NCBI RefSeq assembly: GCF_015191005.1
Contig: NZ_CP040442.1
Coordinates: forward strand, 2,976,001-3,040,000
Origin: Kaistella flava (ex Peng et al. 2021)
Lineage (GTDB): Bacteria; Bacteroidota; Bacteroidia; Flavobacteriales; Weeksellaceae
Direction: 5' to 3'
Length of the DNA stretch: 64,000 nt
Shown: positions 53,982 through 63,802 of the stretch, piece by piece
How the letters are laid out: each line of letters opens with the position of its first letter
Numbering within the stretch: position 1 is the first letter of the stretch
Position numbers and translations under genes: made by a program
Notes under the pieces: generated by a model
The model's input: the letters and a program-made list of their open reading frames with translations, nothing else
Databases searched by the model: none
Told to the model about the DNA's origin: nothing

Positions 53982-54497
53982 TTAATTACTAAACAATTTC
54001 TTTAATTCCACAGAATCTGCTGCTTTCATTCTGCCGGAAAGAATTAATGAAAGTTCTTTTCTACGCAAGGCAGCATCAAATCTTTGTATTTCTTCTTCGG
54101 ACTCAGGTGTCATTTTCGGAATTGGAATTGGTCGGTTGAATTCATCCACCGCTACGAAAGTGTAAATTCCAGAATTAGTATGAATTTTTTTCTGATTGAT
54201 CGGATCATCTAACCAAACATCTACATAAACTTCCATCGAAGTTGAGAACGCTCTTGAAACTTTAGATTCCAAAACCACAATTCCTCCTTCTGGAATTGGA
54301 TGATCAAAAGATACGTGATTTACAGAAGCGGTTACCACACGTCTTTCGCAATGTCTTGCGGCTGATATTGAGGCGCATCGATCCATCTTTGCTAAAAGTT
54401 CACCACCAAAAAGATTTCTCAAAGAATTCGTTTCGTTCGGTAAAACGATATTGGTCATTATGGTTAGCGATGCTAATGCGTTCTTGGTTTTTTCCAT
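53982..54497 (-). CDS. Acyl-CoA thioesterase (hotdog fold)
   Basis: From the ATG at 54497 the protein is 171 residues. LPNETNSLRNLFGGELLAKMDRCASISAARHC is the typical hexameric thioesterase helix, and HVSFDHPIPEGGIVVLESKVSRAF follows. It hydrolyses acyl-CoA in the cytoplasm; chain length is unknown. A start at 54458 (MTNIVLPNE) is also possible. The gene overlaps the end of the HU-domain gene by 25 bp. Confidence 0.9.
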   Translation of the reverse strand: MEKTKNALASLTIMTNIVLPNETNSLRNLFGGELLAKMDRCASISAARHCERRVVTASVNHVSFDHPIPEGGIVVLESKVSRAFSTSMEVYVDVWLDDPINQKKIHTNSGIYTFVAVDEFNRPIPIPKMTPESEEEIQRFDAALRRKELSLILSGRMKAADSVELKKLFSN

Positions 54498-55228
54498 TGT
54501 GTTTTTGAATATTTTTTTGAACTCCATTTTTTAACTGGAGCTTTTATAGGTGCAATTGCTTTTTGTAAAGAATCATTTTTGATAGAATCCATAGCAAGTT
54601 GAATTGCGTTAAGTGAATCTATTTTTACAGAGTCTATTTTAATTGGCGTTACTTCTTTTTTTGGTGTTTCGTTTTTAAAGGATTTCTGGCCGAAAATCAT
54701 TTCCGGTTGAGTAACTCCGAAGTAGGTAAGTCCCAAAATTCCGATAATCATAGGAGTAATCCAGTAGAATGATTTACTTAATTGATAAGAATTACCACTT
54801 TTATTTGGACTGTTTTTAATTTCTGAAATATTGATTTCTTCTAATCCATAAAAATCAGCAGACAGATTTTCAGCTCTGTTTCCAGAAAAAATCATCTTGC
54901 TGTCTTCTAGGAAAAATGTTCCCAAATTTTCTACCGAGACTTTTTTCTCTTTATGAAGAGTTGCATTCCAATAATTAATTTGCTTTTTGATTTCGATTTC
55001 TGCATCGATGAGCGGAATATTTTTTTGCGTGGAAAGAAAATTAGCAAAATCATTTCCGTTTCCCGAAACATCTGTTTTGAAGGCTACTTCTGCGCCGGGA
55101 GGTAAAATGTTTTTCCCCTCTTTATCGAGCACAGCATTAATGGTGTGCAAATAAAAGGTACCAAAACCAGGAAGGGAAACGCTTCCTGGTTTTTTTAGAA
55201 ATTCGAGAAGAAATAAATGAAAATTCAT
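54473..55228 (-). CDS. HU-CCDC81-type protein with one membrane helix
   Basis: The 251-residue protein begins with two divergent HU-like folds, FLLEFLKKPGSVSLPGFGTFYLH and a second with KVSVENLGTFFL. Next comes a membrane helix (about 176-191) and a Lys- and Ser-rich tail. This is the Bacteroidota form of the HU-CCDC81 family, often linked to a C-terminal SPOR domain in other species; no SPOR domain is visible here, so it is a short form. It probably links DNA-like folds to the envelope; the function is not established. Confidence 0.85.
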   Translation of the reverse strand: MNFHLFLLEFLKKPGSVSLPGFGTFYLHTINAVLDKEGKNILPPGAEVAFKTDVSGNGNDFANFLSTQKNIPLIDAEIEIKKQINYWNATLHKEKKVSVENLGTFFLEDSKMIFSGNRAENLSADFYGLEEINISEIKNSPNKSGNSYQLSKSFYWITPMIIGILGLTYFGVTQPEMIFGQKSFKNETPKKEVTPIKIDSVKIDSLNAIQLAMDSIKNDSLQKAIAPIKAPVKKWSSKKYSKTQWKKPRTH

Positions 55229-55371
55229 ACTGTGGCAAATTTATGATTTTTGATTGGTTTTATCAAAAATAATAAAGTTTGTAAAATAGGTGAGGTTTTC
55301 TGGAATGGAGATTTTTATTTTCGTGTTTTAATTTGACTTTCATTTCCGTAATTGTTTTTTTTATCTAAAAC

Positions 55372-55410
55372 AAAACTGCTCCACAAAATCAATTATGGAG
55401 CAGTTTTTCT
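55372..55410 (-). terminator. Terminator of the TonB-dependent receptor gene
   Basis: AAAACTGCTCCA (55372-55383) pairs with TGGAGCAGTTTT (55396-55407), 12-nt loop. On the complement TTTTGTTTTA follows. Confidence 0.85.
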
Positions 55411-55451
55411 GAAAAAAAATATCAATTATATAATGAATGTGTTTCTCGTAT

Positions 55452-57569
55452 TTATTTAAATTTCAAACTCATGCCGAACATGAAATTGGTTCCAGCCTGT
55501 GAAAAATAGAATGGATCTCCATCATAAACAAAACCGTTATTCACATATTTCTGGTTAAAAATATTATTAACTAATAGTTTGAAATCAACTTCAGTTCTTT
55601 TCAGGTTTAAAGTATATTTCGCATTGAAATCGGTTAGGAAATAATTACTTAATTTTAAATTCTCCTGATTCGTGTTGTCTAAGTATTGACGTCCAACATA
55701 TTGATTTTGAAGTCCTAAACTGAAATTTGATGTTGGGGAATAATTGACTAAAATATTTCCAATAACATTCGGTGAAAATGAAATCGGTGTGTTTCCTAAG
55801 TTTTCGAATCCAGTCGCAGTTTCATTTTTAAAATCTCTATTTTCATTTTTACTTAAAGTGAAATTTCCAGAAAGATTCCAGTGATCAGAAAGTTTTGCCA
55901 ACGCTCCAACTTCGATTCCCATTCGATAACTCTTTCCAGAATTAACTCTGATGAATTCGCCGATATCATTAATCTGTCCATTCAAAACCAATTGATTCAC
56001 ATAATTCATATAATATAAATTGGTAGTGAAAGAAATTGCGCCGAAAGATTTTTCTAAACCTGCTTCAAAATCGTGAAGTTTCTCTGGTTTAATTTCTGTG
56101 TTTGCAAAAATATCATCCCGATTTGGTTCACGATGTGCGTGAGCATAGGAAAAGAATAATTTCCCTGAATTGATTTTATAGTTAACGCCAAATTTAGGAT
56201 TAAAGAATAACCAGTTTTTCTCAAGATTTACACCTTCATTATCACCTTGCTGAATGATTTTTGTATCGTAATTAATGTGTCTTAATTGTAAATCGCCATA
56301 CAATTCAAATTTATTCAGTGTAACAATTGCTTTTGCAAAACCTGCAAACTCATTTTTTACTGAATTATTTCTGTAATATTCATGTTCGAAAATCTCAGGA
56401 AAATAAACGCCGGAAACATTTCCATAATGTTTTCCTTCATATTGATTTCCAACGATTCCAAAATTTAAATCGAGATTTTCAAACTTTCCATAAAGCGTAG
56501 AAACTCCGCCATAGAAATCATTATCCAGCCATTTTTTGCGGATGAAATTTGTCTTTTTAATGGTTTGATTATCAACGGTTAAGTTCGGTAAATTGTATTT
56601 TGAAAACTTAGCATCTTGTTTATAATTTTCATAATAACCTTTTCCTTTGGTATAATGAAAAGTAGTTTCTAAATTCCAGTGATCATTAAAGTTTTGTTCC
56701 CAAAGTAATTGGTAATGATTTTGTCTGTAATTGTCGGTTTCGTTGTCATAAAAGCCAATTATGTTTTCCCAATTCGTATCATAGATTGCGCCCGAATTAT
56801 TGAATCTGGGATTGGTTTCCCAGGTATTTCTGTCAATCGCATTCCAGGCTTGATAGGTTTGTTCTTTTCCTCCAAAAGCTAATAATCTAATTTTGGTTTT
56901 GTTTTCTTCGAAGAGTGCTGAAAAATTATAAGAATCTAAATCTGAAAAAGCACGGTCAATATAGCCATCAGAATGAATTTTCGTATATCTTCCCAATACC
57001 GACAATCTGTCTTTCCAGAATTTTCCGCTTCCAATTTCTGCGGAATATTTATAGGTATTAAAAGATCCGTAAGCGTTGTCTGATTTTACATAAAACTCTT
57101 TTTCCGGATCTTTCGAAATAACATTCACACTCGCTCCAAACGCCGAAACTCCATTAGATGAAGTTCCAACACCACGCTGAATAATAATTTGTGAAGCCGA
57201 ACTCGCCAAATCAGGAACGTCAACAAAGAAAGTTCCCTGACTTTCTGAATCATTGTACGGAACGCCGTTCATCATTACATTAATTGCCGTGCCACCAACG
57301 CCACGAATTCTAAATCCGGTGTAGCCAACGCCATTTCCAGCATCGGAAGTGGAGATGACCGACATTTGGTTCTTCAATAAAATTGGCAAGTCCTGCCCGA
57401 GATTTTTTGAACCTAAATCTTTTTCAACGTTGATGATTTCTTTGGTGACCGGAAGTCGTTTTAGGAAACTGATGCTTTCAATTTCCTTTGTTTTGATGGT
57501 GTCTTGCACGGTGTTTTGTGCAAAGTAGAATGGACCTGCGACAAGTCCTAAAAAAATAAATCCTTTCAT
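55452..57569 (-). CDS. TonB-dependent receptor, probable thiamine transporter
   Basis: The 705-residue outer-membrane protein has a signal peptide (GPFYFAQ), a plug domain (about 40-150; LPILLKNQMSVISTSDAGNG, then the RGVGGTAINVMMNGVPYND segment) and a 22-strand barrel ending in FMFGMSLKFK. A TPP riboswitch precedes it on the same strand, which in Bacteroidota marks the thiamine-type outer-membrane receptors (OMR1). The sequence alone would not identify the ligand; the riboswitch does so indirectly. Neighbouring thiamine genes are absent. Confidence 0.92.
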   Translation of the reverse strand: MKGFIFLGLVAGPFYFAQNTVQDTIKTKEIESISFLKRLPVTKEIINVEKDLGSKNLGQDLPILLKNQMSVISTSDAGNGVGYTGFRIRGVGGTAINVMMNGVPYNDSESQGTFFVDVPDLASSASQIIIQRGVGTSSNGVSAFGASVNVISKDPEKEFYVKSDNAYGSFNTYKYSAEIGSGKFWKDRLSVLGRYTKIHSDGYIDRAFSDLDSYNFSALFEENKTKIRLLAFGGKEQTYQAWNAIDRNTWETNPRFNNSGAIYDTNWENIIGFYDNETDNYRQNHYQLLWEQNFNDHWNLETTFHYTKGKGYYENYKQDAKFSKYNLPNLTVDNQTIKKTNFIRKKWLDNDFYGGVSTLYGKFENLDLNFGIVGNQYEGKHYGNVSGVYFPEIFEHEYYRNNSVKNEFAGFAKAIVTLNKFELYGDLQLRHINYDTKIIQQGDNEGVNLEKNWLFFNPKFGVNYKINSGKLFFSYAHAHREPNRDDIFANTEIKPEKLHDFEAGLEKSFGAISFTTNLYYMNYVNQLVLNGQINDIGEFIRVNSGKSYRMGIEVGALAKLSDHWNLSGNFTLSKNENRDFKNETATGFENLGNTPISFSPNVIGNILVNYSPTSNFSLGLQNQYVGRQYLDNTNQENLKLSNYFLTDFNAKYTLNLKRTEVDFKLLVNNIFNQKYVNNGFVYDGDPFYFSQAGTNFMFGMSLKFK

Positions 57570-57682
57570 TCTTTTAATTTTTAAGATTAATTGAATAAAA
57601 GGGGCGAATTTGATTAGTAATAAGTAATTGGCAATAAGTAATAATCATTTCTGATTATTCATTGTTCATTCCTTATTTTAAT

Positions 57683-57752
57683 TTCCCTAAACAGCATTAC
57701 CTGTTCCAGGTTCATTGGGTTTAATCTCAGCTTTTCACAGCACCCCTTTAAT
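57683..57752 (-). promoter_or_regulatory. TPP riboswitch (thi box)
   Basis: On the complement the order GGGGTGC, GCTGAGA, ACCC, TGAACCTG, AGGTAATGC and TAGGGA matches the conserved core of the TPP aptamer. It lies about 115 bp before the receptor's ATG at 57569, leaving room for an expression platform. It would reduce receptor expression when thiamine pyrophosphate is abundant. Confidence 0.93.
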
Positions 57753-57780
57753 TTCTGGATGCAAAACTATGAATTTTTTT

Positions 57781-58542
57781 TCAATATTCCTTGTTGTCAA
57801 TGTCGATATAATAATAGTTTTTACCATCTTTCGTCACTTCAAACAATCTACCCAATTTCCAACTATAGTTTCTTTTGATATCTTCATATTCAAAAGGAAT
57901 AATTATGTTACTATTTACATCGATAATCCCAAATTTATCATTTCTGACCGCTATAATCATTGGGTTTTTTAAATCGTCTCCTTCCAAAATATGAAGGTAT
58001 TCGAACTGTGGGTAAATCGTGAATTGTCGGTAATCTCCGGGATTTTCAAATTTTGAATCTTCAATAATTCCGTAAGCTTTATTCAAAATATAGGCATGGA
58101 ATAATTGTGCTTTAAATTGCGGCGGACAAATTCCTAAATCTTCATCTTTAAATTGATATACTCTTTTTCCAGTCATGTCAATTCTGTAATCCTCACCATC
58201 AAGCCGAACGGAAGAATAATCTTTGGAACCAAATTTTTGAACTTTAATATTGGGAGAATGCAACAGATTACAATCTTCGGTGAAAAATCCAACATTGCTA
58301 TAAATAGGTTGAATAATGACTTTTCCTTTTTGATTTATAAATCCAGATTTTCCATTTTTTTTGTAGGGAATAAGAGCGGGAATAGAATCGTTTATTTTAA
58401 TTAAATCTGAATTAATTGAAGGAGCAATTGTTTTTTTAACAACAATTTTTTTAACAGTGACTTTTTTATTAATCGGTTTTTTCTGCGCGAAAACAACCAT
58501 TGAGAAACTTAACAAAAATAAAGTCAAAATATTTTTAATCAT
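57781..58542 (-). CDS. WG-repeat protein, secreted
   Basis: The 253-residue protein has a signal peptide (SMVVFAQ), a Lys/Val-rich linker (KKPINKKVTVKKIVVKK) and WG-type repeats such as NGKSGFINQKGKVIIQPIYSN (about 62-82) and DKFGIIDVNSNIIIPFEYEDI near residue 210. The first two repeats are clear and others degenerate. WG repeats form beta-propeller-like or layered structures of unknown role. It sits upstream of the riboswitch/receptor unit on the same strand. Confidence 0.85.
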   Translation of the reverse strand: MIKNILTLFLLSFSMVVFAQKKPINKKVTVKKIVVKKTIAPSINSDLIKINDSIPALIPYKKNGKSGFINQKGKVIIQPIYSNVGFFTEDCNLLHSPNIKVQKFGSKDYSSVRLDGEDYRIDMTGKRVYQFKDEDLGICPPQFKAQLFHAYILNKAYGIIEDSKFENPGDYRQFTIYPQFEYLHILEGDDLKNPMIIAVRNDKFGIIDVNSNIIIPFEYEDIKRNYSWKLGRLFEVTKDGKNYYYIDIDNKEY

Positions 58543-58572
58543 ATCTTTTAAATAGCTTGTAAAAATAGGGTT

Positions 58573-58965
58573 TTATAAATTCCGGAATATAAAGAAAGCG
58601 ATTACCACTATAAAAACAATAATGACAGAAGTTGTTCCAAATAAAAACTGTCTTGTTTTTGGTAAACGCTCTTTTAGTTTGGTTTTGTACAGCAATAATC
58701 CAGTTACAGCATACGGCAGAGAAAGCACGAGCAAAGGATTGTAAGCAAAGGCACTTTTGAAATTAAGATGTAACAATTCGTGAGTGGCTCTTTGTGCACC
58801 ACAACCGGGACAACTTAATCCGGTCGCACTTTTAAATATACATTTCGGGAAGAGTTGATAAAGAGTAGGGTTGTAAAAATAGTAAAGCAATCCTCCCAGT
58901 ATTAGAAGGATAAGGTAGATGCTGTAATGAATGTTTTTTTTGACCACAAATATTTCTAAATTCAA
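58573..58965 (-). CDS. DUF2752 membrane protein
   Basis: The frame starts with TTG at 58965 or, more likely, with GTG at 58947; there is no ATG. It has about three helices and the DUF2752 motif CPGCGAQRA (preceded by GLSCPGCG). The two Cys could bind metal or a cofactor. Function unknown. It lies upstream of the WG-repeat gene with a 30-bp gap. Confidence 0.85.
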   Translation of the reverse strand: MNLEIFVVKKNIHYSIYLILLILGGLLYYFYNPTLYQLFPKCIFKSATGLSCPGCGAQRATHELLHLNFKSAFAYNPLLVLSLPYAVTGLLLYKTKLKERLPKTRQFLFGTTSVIIVFIVVIAFFIFRNL

Positions 58966-59097
58966 TGATGAACGGATAAAGCTCGTTCTTTTCTGGGCGT
59001 GTAAATTTTAATCTTTAAAAATAAGAAAATAGAAATAAAAAATCATATTTATATTTATTCTAAATGACTTAAAGACGCTTAAACTTAAAATAATTCG

Positions 59098-59105
59098 TAT
59101 TTTTG
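59098..59105 (+). promoter_or_regulatory. -7 element before the aconitase gene
   Basis: TATTTTTG lies 34 bp before the ATG at 59140. No -33 TTG is evident at the usual spacing. Confidence 0.4.
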
Positions 59106-59139
59106 ACTTTCTAAAAAAGATAATAAAAAACCAATAGAT

Positions 59140-61416
59140 ATGACTTTTGACATTGATATGATTAAGAAGGTGTATGCGCGTTATCCAGAAAGGATCGAAG
59201 CGGCTCGTAAAGCTGTGGGGAAACCGCTTACTCTTGCAGAGAAAATTCTTTATACCCATCTTTGGGAAGGTAGCGCAACGACGGCTCACGAACGTGGAAA
59301 TTCTTATGTGGATTTCGCACCAGATAGAGTAGCAATGCAGGATGCAACCGCACAGATGGCTTTATTGCAATTTATGCAAGCCGGAAAATCAAAAGTTGCT
59401 GTTCCTTCTACCGCACACGCTGATCACCTTATTCAGGCGAGAGTTGGTGCTGCGTCAGATTTACAGGAAGGTATTAATAAAAACTCGGAAGTATTTAATT
59501 TCTTGAGTTCTGTATGTGATAAATATGGTATTGGTTTTTGGAAACCAGGTGCTGGAATTATTCACCAGGTTGTTTTAGAAAATTATGCATTCCCAGGTGG
59601 AATGATGATTGGAACCGATTCTCACACTGTAAATGCAGGTGGATTAGGAATGGTTGCAATTGGTGTTGGTGGAGCAGATGCTGTTGACGTAATGGCGGGA
59701 ATGGCTTGGGAGCTTAAGATGCCAAAGTTAATCGGTATTAAGTTAGTTGGAAAATTAAGCGGATGGGCTTCTGCAAAAGATATTATTTTAAAAGTTGCCG
59801 GGATTCTTACTGTTAAAGGAGGAACTGGATGTATCGTAGAATATTTCGGTGAAGGAGCAAAATCACTTTCTGCAACTGGAAAAGGAACGATCTGTAACAT
59901 GGGTGCTGAAATTGGAGCAACTACTTCTACTTTCGGATATGATGATTCGATGAGAAGATATTTAGCTGCAACCGGAAGACAAGATGTCGTAGATGCTGCT
60001 GATGTAATCGCTGATCACTTAACGGGTGATGCTGAAGTATATGCAAATCCAGAATTATATTTTGATCAAGTTATCGAGATTAACTTGGATGAATTAACTC
60101 CACATTTAAACGGACCTTTTACACCAGATTTAGCGACACCTGTTGCTGAATTCCATGAAAAAGCAGTAGCGAACGGTTGGCCAATCGAAGTAGAATGGGC
60201 ATTGATCGGTTCTTGTACGAACTCTTCTTATGAGGATTTATCGAGAGCGGCTTCTATTGTTGAAGATGCTTTTGCGAAAGGGGTAAAACCAAAAGCAATT
60301 TTAGGAATCAACCCAGGTTCTGAGCAAGTGAAATTCACTGCTGAGAGAGATGGTTTCCTGGATTCATTTAGAAAATTTGAAAACGCAAGAATCTTTACTA
60401 ACGCATGTGGACCTTGTATCGGTCAATGGGATAGAGAAGGTTCTGATAAAGGAGAGAAAAACTCAATCATCCATTCTTTCAACAGAAACTTTGCGAAAAG
60501 AGCTGATGGAAATCCAAATACACACGCTTTCGTAGCTTCACCAGAAATGGTTGCTGCAATTGCAATTTCTGGGAGATTAGATTTTAATCCAATCACAGAT
60601 ACTTTAACGAACGAAGCAGGTGAACAAATTAAATTAGACGAACCAAAAGGTTTTGAATTACCAGAAAAAGGTTTTGCAGTTGATGACAATGGTTATCAAG
60701 CGCCGTCTCAAGATGGTTCTGCTGTTCAGATTGCGGTAAGTCCAACTTCTGACAGACTTCAATTGTTAACTCCTTTCCAACCTTGGGATGGACAAAATAT
60801 TACCGGTGCTAAAGTTTTAATTAAAGCTTTCGGAAAATGTACCACCGACCATATTTCTATGGCAGGACCGTGGTTGAAATACCGTGGACATTTAGATAAT
60901 ATTTCTAATAATATGTTGATTGGCGCGATCAACGCTTACAATATGGAAACCAACACCGTGAAAAATATTCTTACAGGAGAATACGGTGAAGTTCCTGCCG
61001 TAGCAAGAGCTTATAAAGCGGCTGGCGTTCCAACAATTGTAGTTGGCGACGAAAACTATGGTGAAGGTTCTTCCAGAGAACACGCAGCTATGGAGCCAAG
61101 ACATCTTGGTGTTTATGCAGTCTTGGTAAAATCTTTCGCTCGTATCCACGAAACGAACTTGAAAAAACAAGGAATGCTAGGTTTAACGTTTGCTGATAAA
61201 GCTGACTATGATAAATTCCAGGAAGATGATACCATTAACTTCTTAGATTTAGCTCAGTTTACTCCAGGGAAACCGTTGACTTTAGAATTGGTTCACGCCG
61301 ATGGAACTAAAGATGTTATCTTAACAAACCATACTTACAATGCTCAACAAATCGATTGGTACAAAGCAGGATCTGCTTTGAACTTGATCGCAGCTGAAGC
61401 AGCGAGAAATGCATAA
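59140..61416 (+). CDS. acn: Aconitate hydratase, mitochondrial type
   Basis: The 758-residue enzyme interconverts citrate and isocitrate in the TCA cycle. The three Fe-S ligands are Cys in GSCTNSS and the two Cys in [10 protein letters not shown]. Other signatures are [28 protein letters not shown] and the C-terminal [10 protein letters not shown] with the substrate-binding Arg. Length and N-terminus match the mitochondrial/Bacteroidota form rather than AcnA (890 aa) or AcnB. It has a terminator. Confidence 0.97.
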   Translation: MTFDIDMIKKVYARYPERIEAARKAVGKPLTLAEKILYTHLWEGSATTAHERGNSYVDFAPDRVAMQDATAQMALLQFMQAGKSKVAVPSTAHADHLIQARVGAASDLQEGINKNSEVFNFLSSVCDKYGIGFWKPGAGIIHQVVLENYAFPGGMMIGTDSHTVNAGGLGMVAIGVGGADAVDVMAGMAWELKMPKLIGIKLVGKLSGWASAKDIILKVAGILTVKGGTGCIVEYFGEGAKSLSATGKGTICNMGAEIGATTSTFGYDDSMRRYLAATGRQDVVDAADVIADHLTGDAEVYANPELYFDQVIEINLDELTPHLNGPFTPDLATPVAEFHEKAVANGWPIEVEWALIGSCTNSSYEDLSRAASIVEDAFAKGVKPKAILGINPGSEQVKFTAERDGFLDSFRKFENARIFTNACGPCIGQWDREGSDKGEKNSIIHSFNRNFAKRADGNPNTHAFVASPEMVAAIAISGRLDFNPITDTLTNEAGEQIKLDEPKGFELPEKGFAVDDNGYQAPSQDGSAVQIAVSPTSDRLQLLTPFQPWDGQNITGAKVLIKAFGKCTTDHISMAGPWLKYRGHLDNISNNMLIGAINAYNMETNTVKNILTGEYGEVPAVARAYKAAGVPTIVVGDENYGEGSSREHAAMEPRHLGVYAVLVKSFARIHETNLKKQGMLGLTFADKADYDKFQEDDTINFLDLAQFTPGKPLTLELVHADGTKDVILTNHTYNAQQIDWYKAGSALNLIAAEAARNA

Positions 61417-61437
61417 TCAGTTCAGATTACGATATAG

Positions 61438-61468
61438 AAACCGCTCAAGCAATTGGGCGGTTTTTTTA
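61438..61468 (+). terminator. Terminator of the aconitase gene
   Basis: AAACCGCTCA (61438-61447) pairs with TGGGCGGTTT (61454-61463), one G-T pair, then T residues. Confidence 0.85.
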
Positions 61469-61540
61469 TTTGTTATTTTAAAAAGTATCTTATTGTAACT
61501 TTTCTGAGATAATGTTGTCTAATAGCATAGAAATTCATTT

Positions 61541-63733
61541 ATGACCAAAAAACTATCCTCTGCAGTTATTGCCTTACTATTTACTCAACTTTACTTTTCA
61601 CAGGAAAACCCAAATTCTCCAACCAAGGAAAAAGAAATTGAAGGTGTGGTAATCACCAAAACTAAAAAAGCCGTTGAACAAAAAGCAGATCGAACAATCT
61701 TTGATTTTTCGGAGCAAGAAAGCCTAAACACAGGATCTGCGATGGAAGGCATTAAAAAACTTCCAGGTTTAGTCGCTACCGATATCGCTGGAATGATGTA
61801 TCAGGGAAAAATGCTTGCGGTTTATCTGAATGGTCGTCCTTTAAATATTTCCAGTAATGATCTAACATCGTTCTTAGAAGGAATGCCAGCAAACTCTATT
61901 GAGAGAATTGAGGTCATTACGCAGCCCGGTGCAGAATTTCCTGCTTCTTCAGGTGGTGCAATTATGAATATCATCACCAATAAAAATGCAAATAAATATT
62001 TAACAGCAACCTACGCCGGGAATTATGCCTTTACTAATGAAGATCAATTCCGCAGTAGAACGAATAATTCATTAAGCTTAAATGCCAGAAATAAATACTT
62101 TGGATGGCAGTTGAGAGTTGGTCAAAGTTATCGTGAAAGTGAAATGAACAGCAATCAGGATAATCTGGTTTTCTCCAGCACTGATAGAATTGCCCTCGGA
62201 ACTTTTGCAAAAGCCGGAGTTACTTTTGATTTGGGAAATGATAAATTATTATTGAATTACGACGTTTATAACAACAATAATGATAACGCTACTTTAAGCG
62301 ATGGATCCTATTTGTTGTCGAGTAAGGTTCTAAACAAATATACTGCATTAGATGCGGCAAAAACAAATTCACTTCGTCAGGAAGCAGTTGTTACTTATCA
62401 AAAAAGATTTGATGATAAGAATAAAAAATTGGATTTCCAGGCGGGATATACACGGTCGGATAATGAGTTCTACCAAGATAATATTTACAATAATTCAACC
62501 TCTTTTGGAAACCAAAGTTATGGCAGACTGCTCGATAATAATTCTGTGATGCAGGTTTCTAACTTTAAAGTTGATTTCTCTCAGCCATTGAAAATTTTAG
62601 ATGAAGGAAAAGTAAGTTTCGGCGGATTGTATGAAAATCAGATTTTCGATACCGAAAGTAAAGGTATTACGAACCTCGAGTATCAAAGAAATACCGCATC
62701 TACTTATTTAGAATTTCAGGCAAAATTGAAAAAATTTGATTTTACTTTAGGAACGAGAGCCGAAAATTATGACATTTCCGGAACGACCAGATTAACAGAT
62801 TCAAATGGGATTTTGCAGGAAGAAGCATTGATTCCTTTTAATAAATTCAAATTATTCCCCAATGCAAGTATTCAATATAATTTGATGAATCAGGTTTATC
62901 TGGCTTTAAATTATAACAAGAAAATCACCTTGCCGAGTATCTCTTCCCTGAATCCAAATAACAATACTTTTACTGGACCCAATTCCTCGATGACGGGAAA
63001 TCCGTATTTACAGCCGACGATTTTTGATAATTTTGAAATTAAACTTTCGGCCTTTGATTATGCTTTTATCGGTTATAACGTTTCGTCTATCGATAATCAA
63101 GTTGCGCAAATACTTTCGAGAGATGGTGACGTTATTGAAAATAAGCAGGTGAATATTCCGAACATGAGAATTCATAATTTCAATATTGGAATGCCGATTC
63201 CATTTATGATTTTTACAAAACCTTTCAGTGAAATAATGAAGATGAATTTTAATCCAGATAAAATTAATTTTCTTTACGTTTATGCAGGTTATGTAAAACA
63301 TGAAATTAAAGAAATCGACCCGAAAGGAATGTTTATTCTAAATTTAATGGCGCAGGTAATGTTGCCTTCCCAAATTAGAATGACTGCAAACTATAATGTA
63401 TTGTCAAAGAAAGCAGGCTTCTATTATTTTGAATCTGAACGTCCCTTTAATCAACAGGTAGATTTAACTTTTACAAAGAAATTTCTTAATGATCAATTAA
63501 CGGTTTCAGTTTTTGGTAAAGATTTATTTAATACCCAAGTCACCCAACTTCATTCGAAGCCATTGGAAGGAAATAGTGTTTTCCTTTATAATAAAACTGA
63601 TACGAGAAATTTTGGTTTCTCTGTCAATTATAAAATTCCGACTAAAAATAAATTGGCAAAAGAGGACGCTAATATTTTAAAGCAAACGAATCAAACTGAT
63701 AATAATGGTGGTGTTGTTCAACCTGTGCCATAA
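61541..63733 (+). CDS. Outer-membrane beta-barrel receptor-like protein
   Basis: The 730-residue protein has a signal peptide (LLFTQLYFSQ), a short plug-like domain (about 40-150; IKKLPGLVATDIAGMMYQGKMLAVYLNG, SGGAIMNIIT) and a long barrel. The pattern is the OMP_b-brl_3 family, related to TonB-dependent receptors. There is no carboxypeptidase-like domain before the plug, and the ligand is unknown. It ends in FGFSVNYKIP followed by an unusual polar tail of about 30 residues. Confidence 0.88.
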   Translation: MTKKLSSAVIALLFTQLYFSQENPNSPTKEKEIEGVVITKTKKAVEQKADRTIFDFSEQESLNTGSAMEGIKKLPGLVATDIAGMMYQGKMLAVYLNGRPLNISSNDLTSFLEGMPANSIERIEVITQPGAEFPASSGGAIMNIITNKNANKYLTATYAGNYAFTNEDQFRSRTNNSLSLNARNKYFGWQLRVGQSYRESEMNSNQDNLVFSSTDRIALGTFAKAGVTFDLGNDKLLLNYDVYNNNNDNATLSDGSYLLSSKVLNKYTALDAAKTNSLRQEAVVTYQKRFDDKNKKLDFQAGYTRSDNEFYQDNIYNNSTSFGNQSYGRLLDNNSVMQVSNFKVDFSQPLKILDEGKVSFGGLYENQIFDTESKGITNLEYQRNTASTYLEFQAKLKKFDFTLGTRAENYDISGTTRLTDSNGILQEEALIPFNKFKLFPNASIQYNLMNQVYLALNYNKKITLPSISSLNPNNNTFTGPNSSMTGNPYLQPTIFDNFEIKLSAFDYAFIGYNVSSIDNQVAQILSRDGDVIENKQVNIPNMRIHNFNIGMPIPFMIFTKPFSEIMKMNFNPDKINFLYVYAGYVKHEIKEIDPKGMFILNLMAQVMLPSQIRMTANYNVLSKKAGFYYFESERPFNQQVDLTFTKKFLNDQLTVSVFGKDLFNTQVTQLHSKPLEGNSVFLYNKTDTRNFGFSVNYKIPTKNKLAKEDANILKQTNQTDNNGGVVQPVP

Positions 63734-63749
63734 CTTATTGAAAATAAAA

Positions 63750-63778
63750 AATGCCCTGCAAGTTTTGCGGGGCATTGT
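63750..63778. terminator. Terminator between convergent genes
   Basis: ATGCCCTGCAA pairs with TTGCGGGGCAT (one G-T pair) around GTT. It serves the outer-membrane gene and possibly the convergent partial gene at the right edge. Confidence 0.75.
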
Positions 63779-63802
63779 AATATTTAAAATAATCGTGATT
63801 CG

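Noticed and set aside
55165..55193. Terminator-like hairpin AACCAGGAAG/CTTCCTGGTT with T run
   Set aside because: It lies inside the start of the HU-CCDC81 coding region on the opposite strand, encodes conserved KKPGSVSLPGF residues, and no plus-strand gene ends there.
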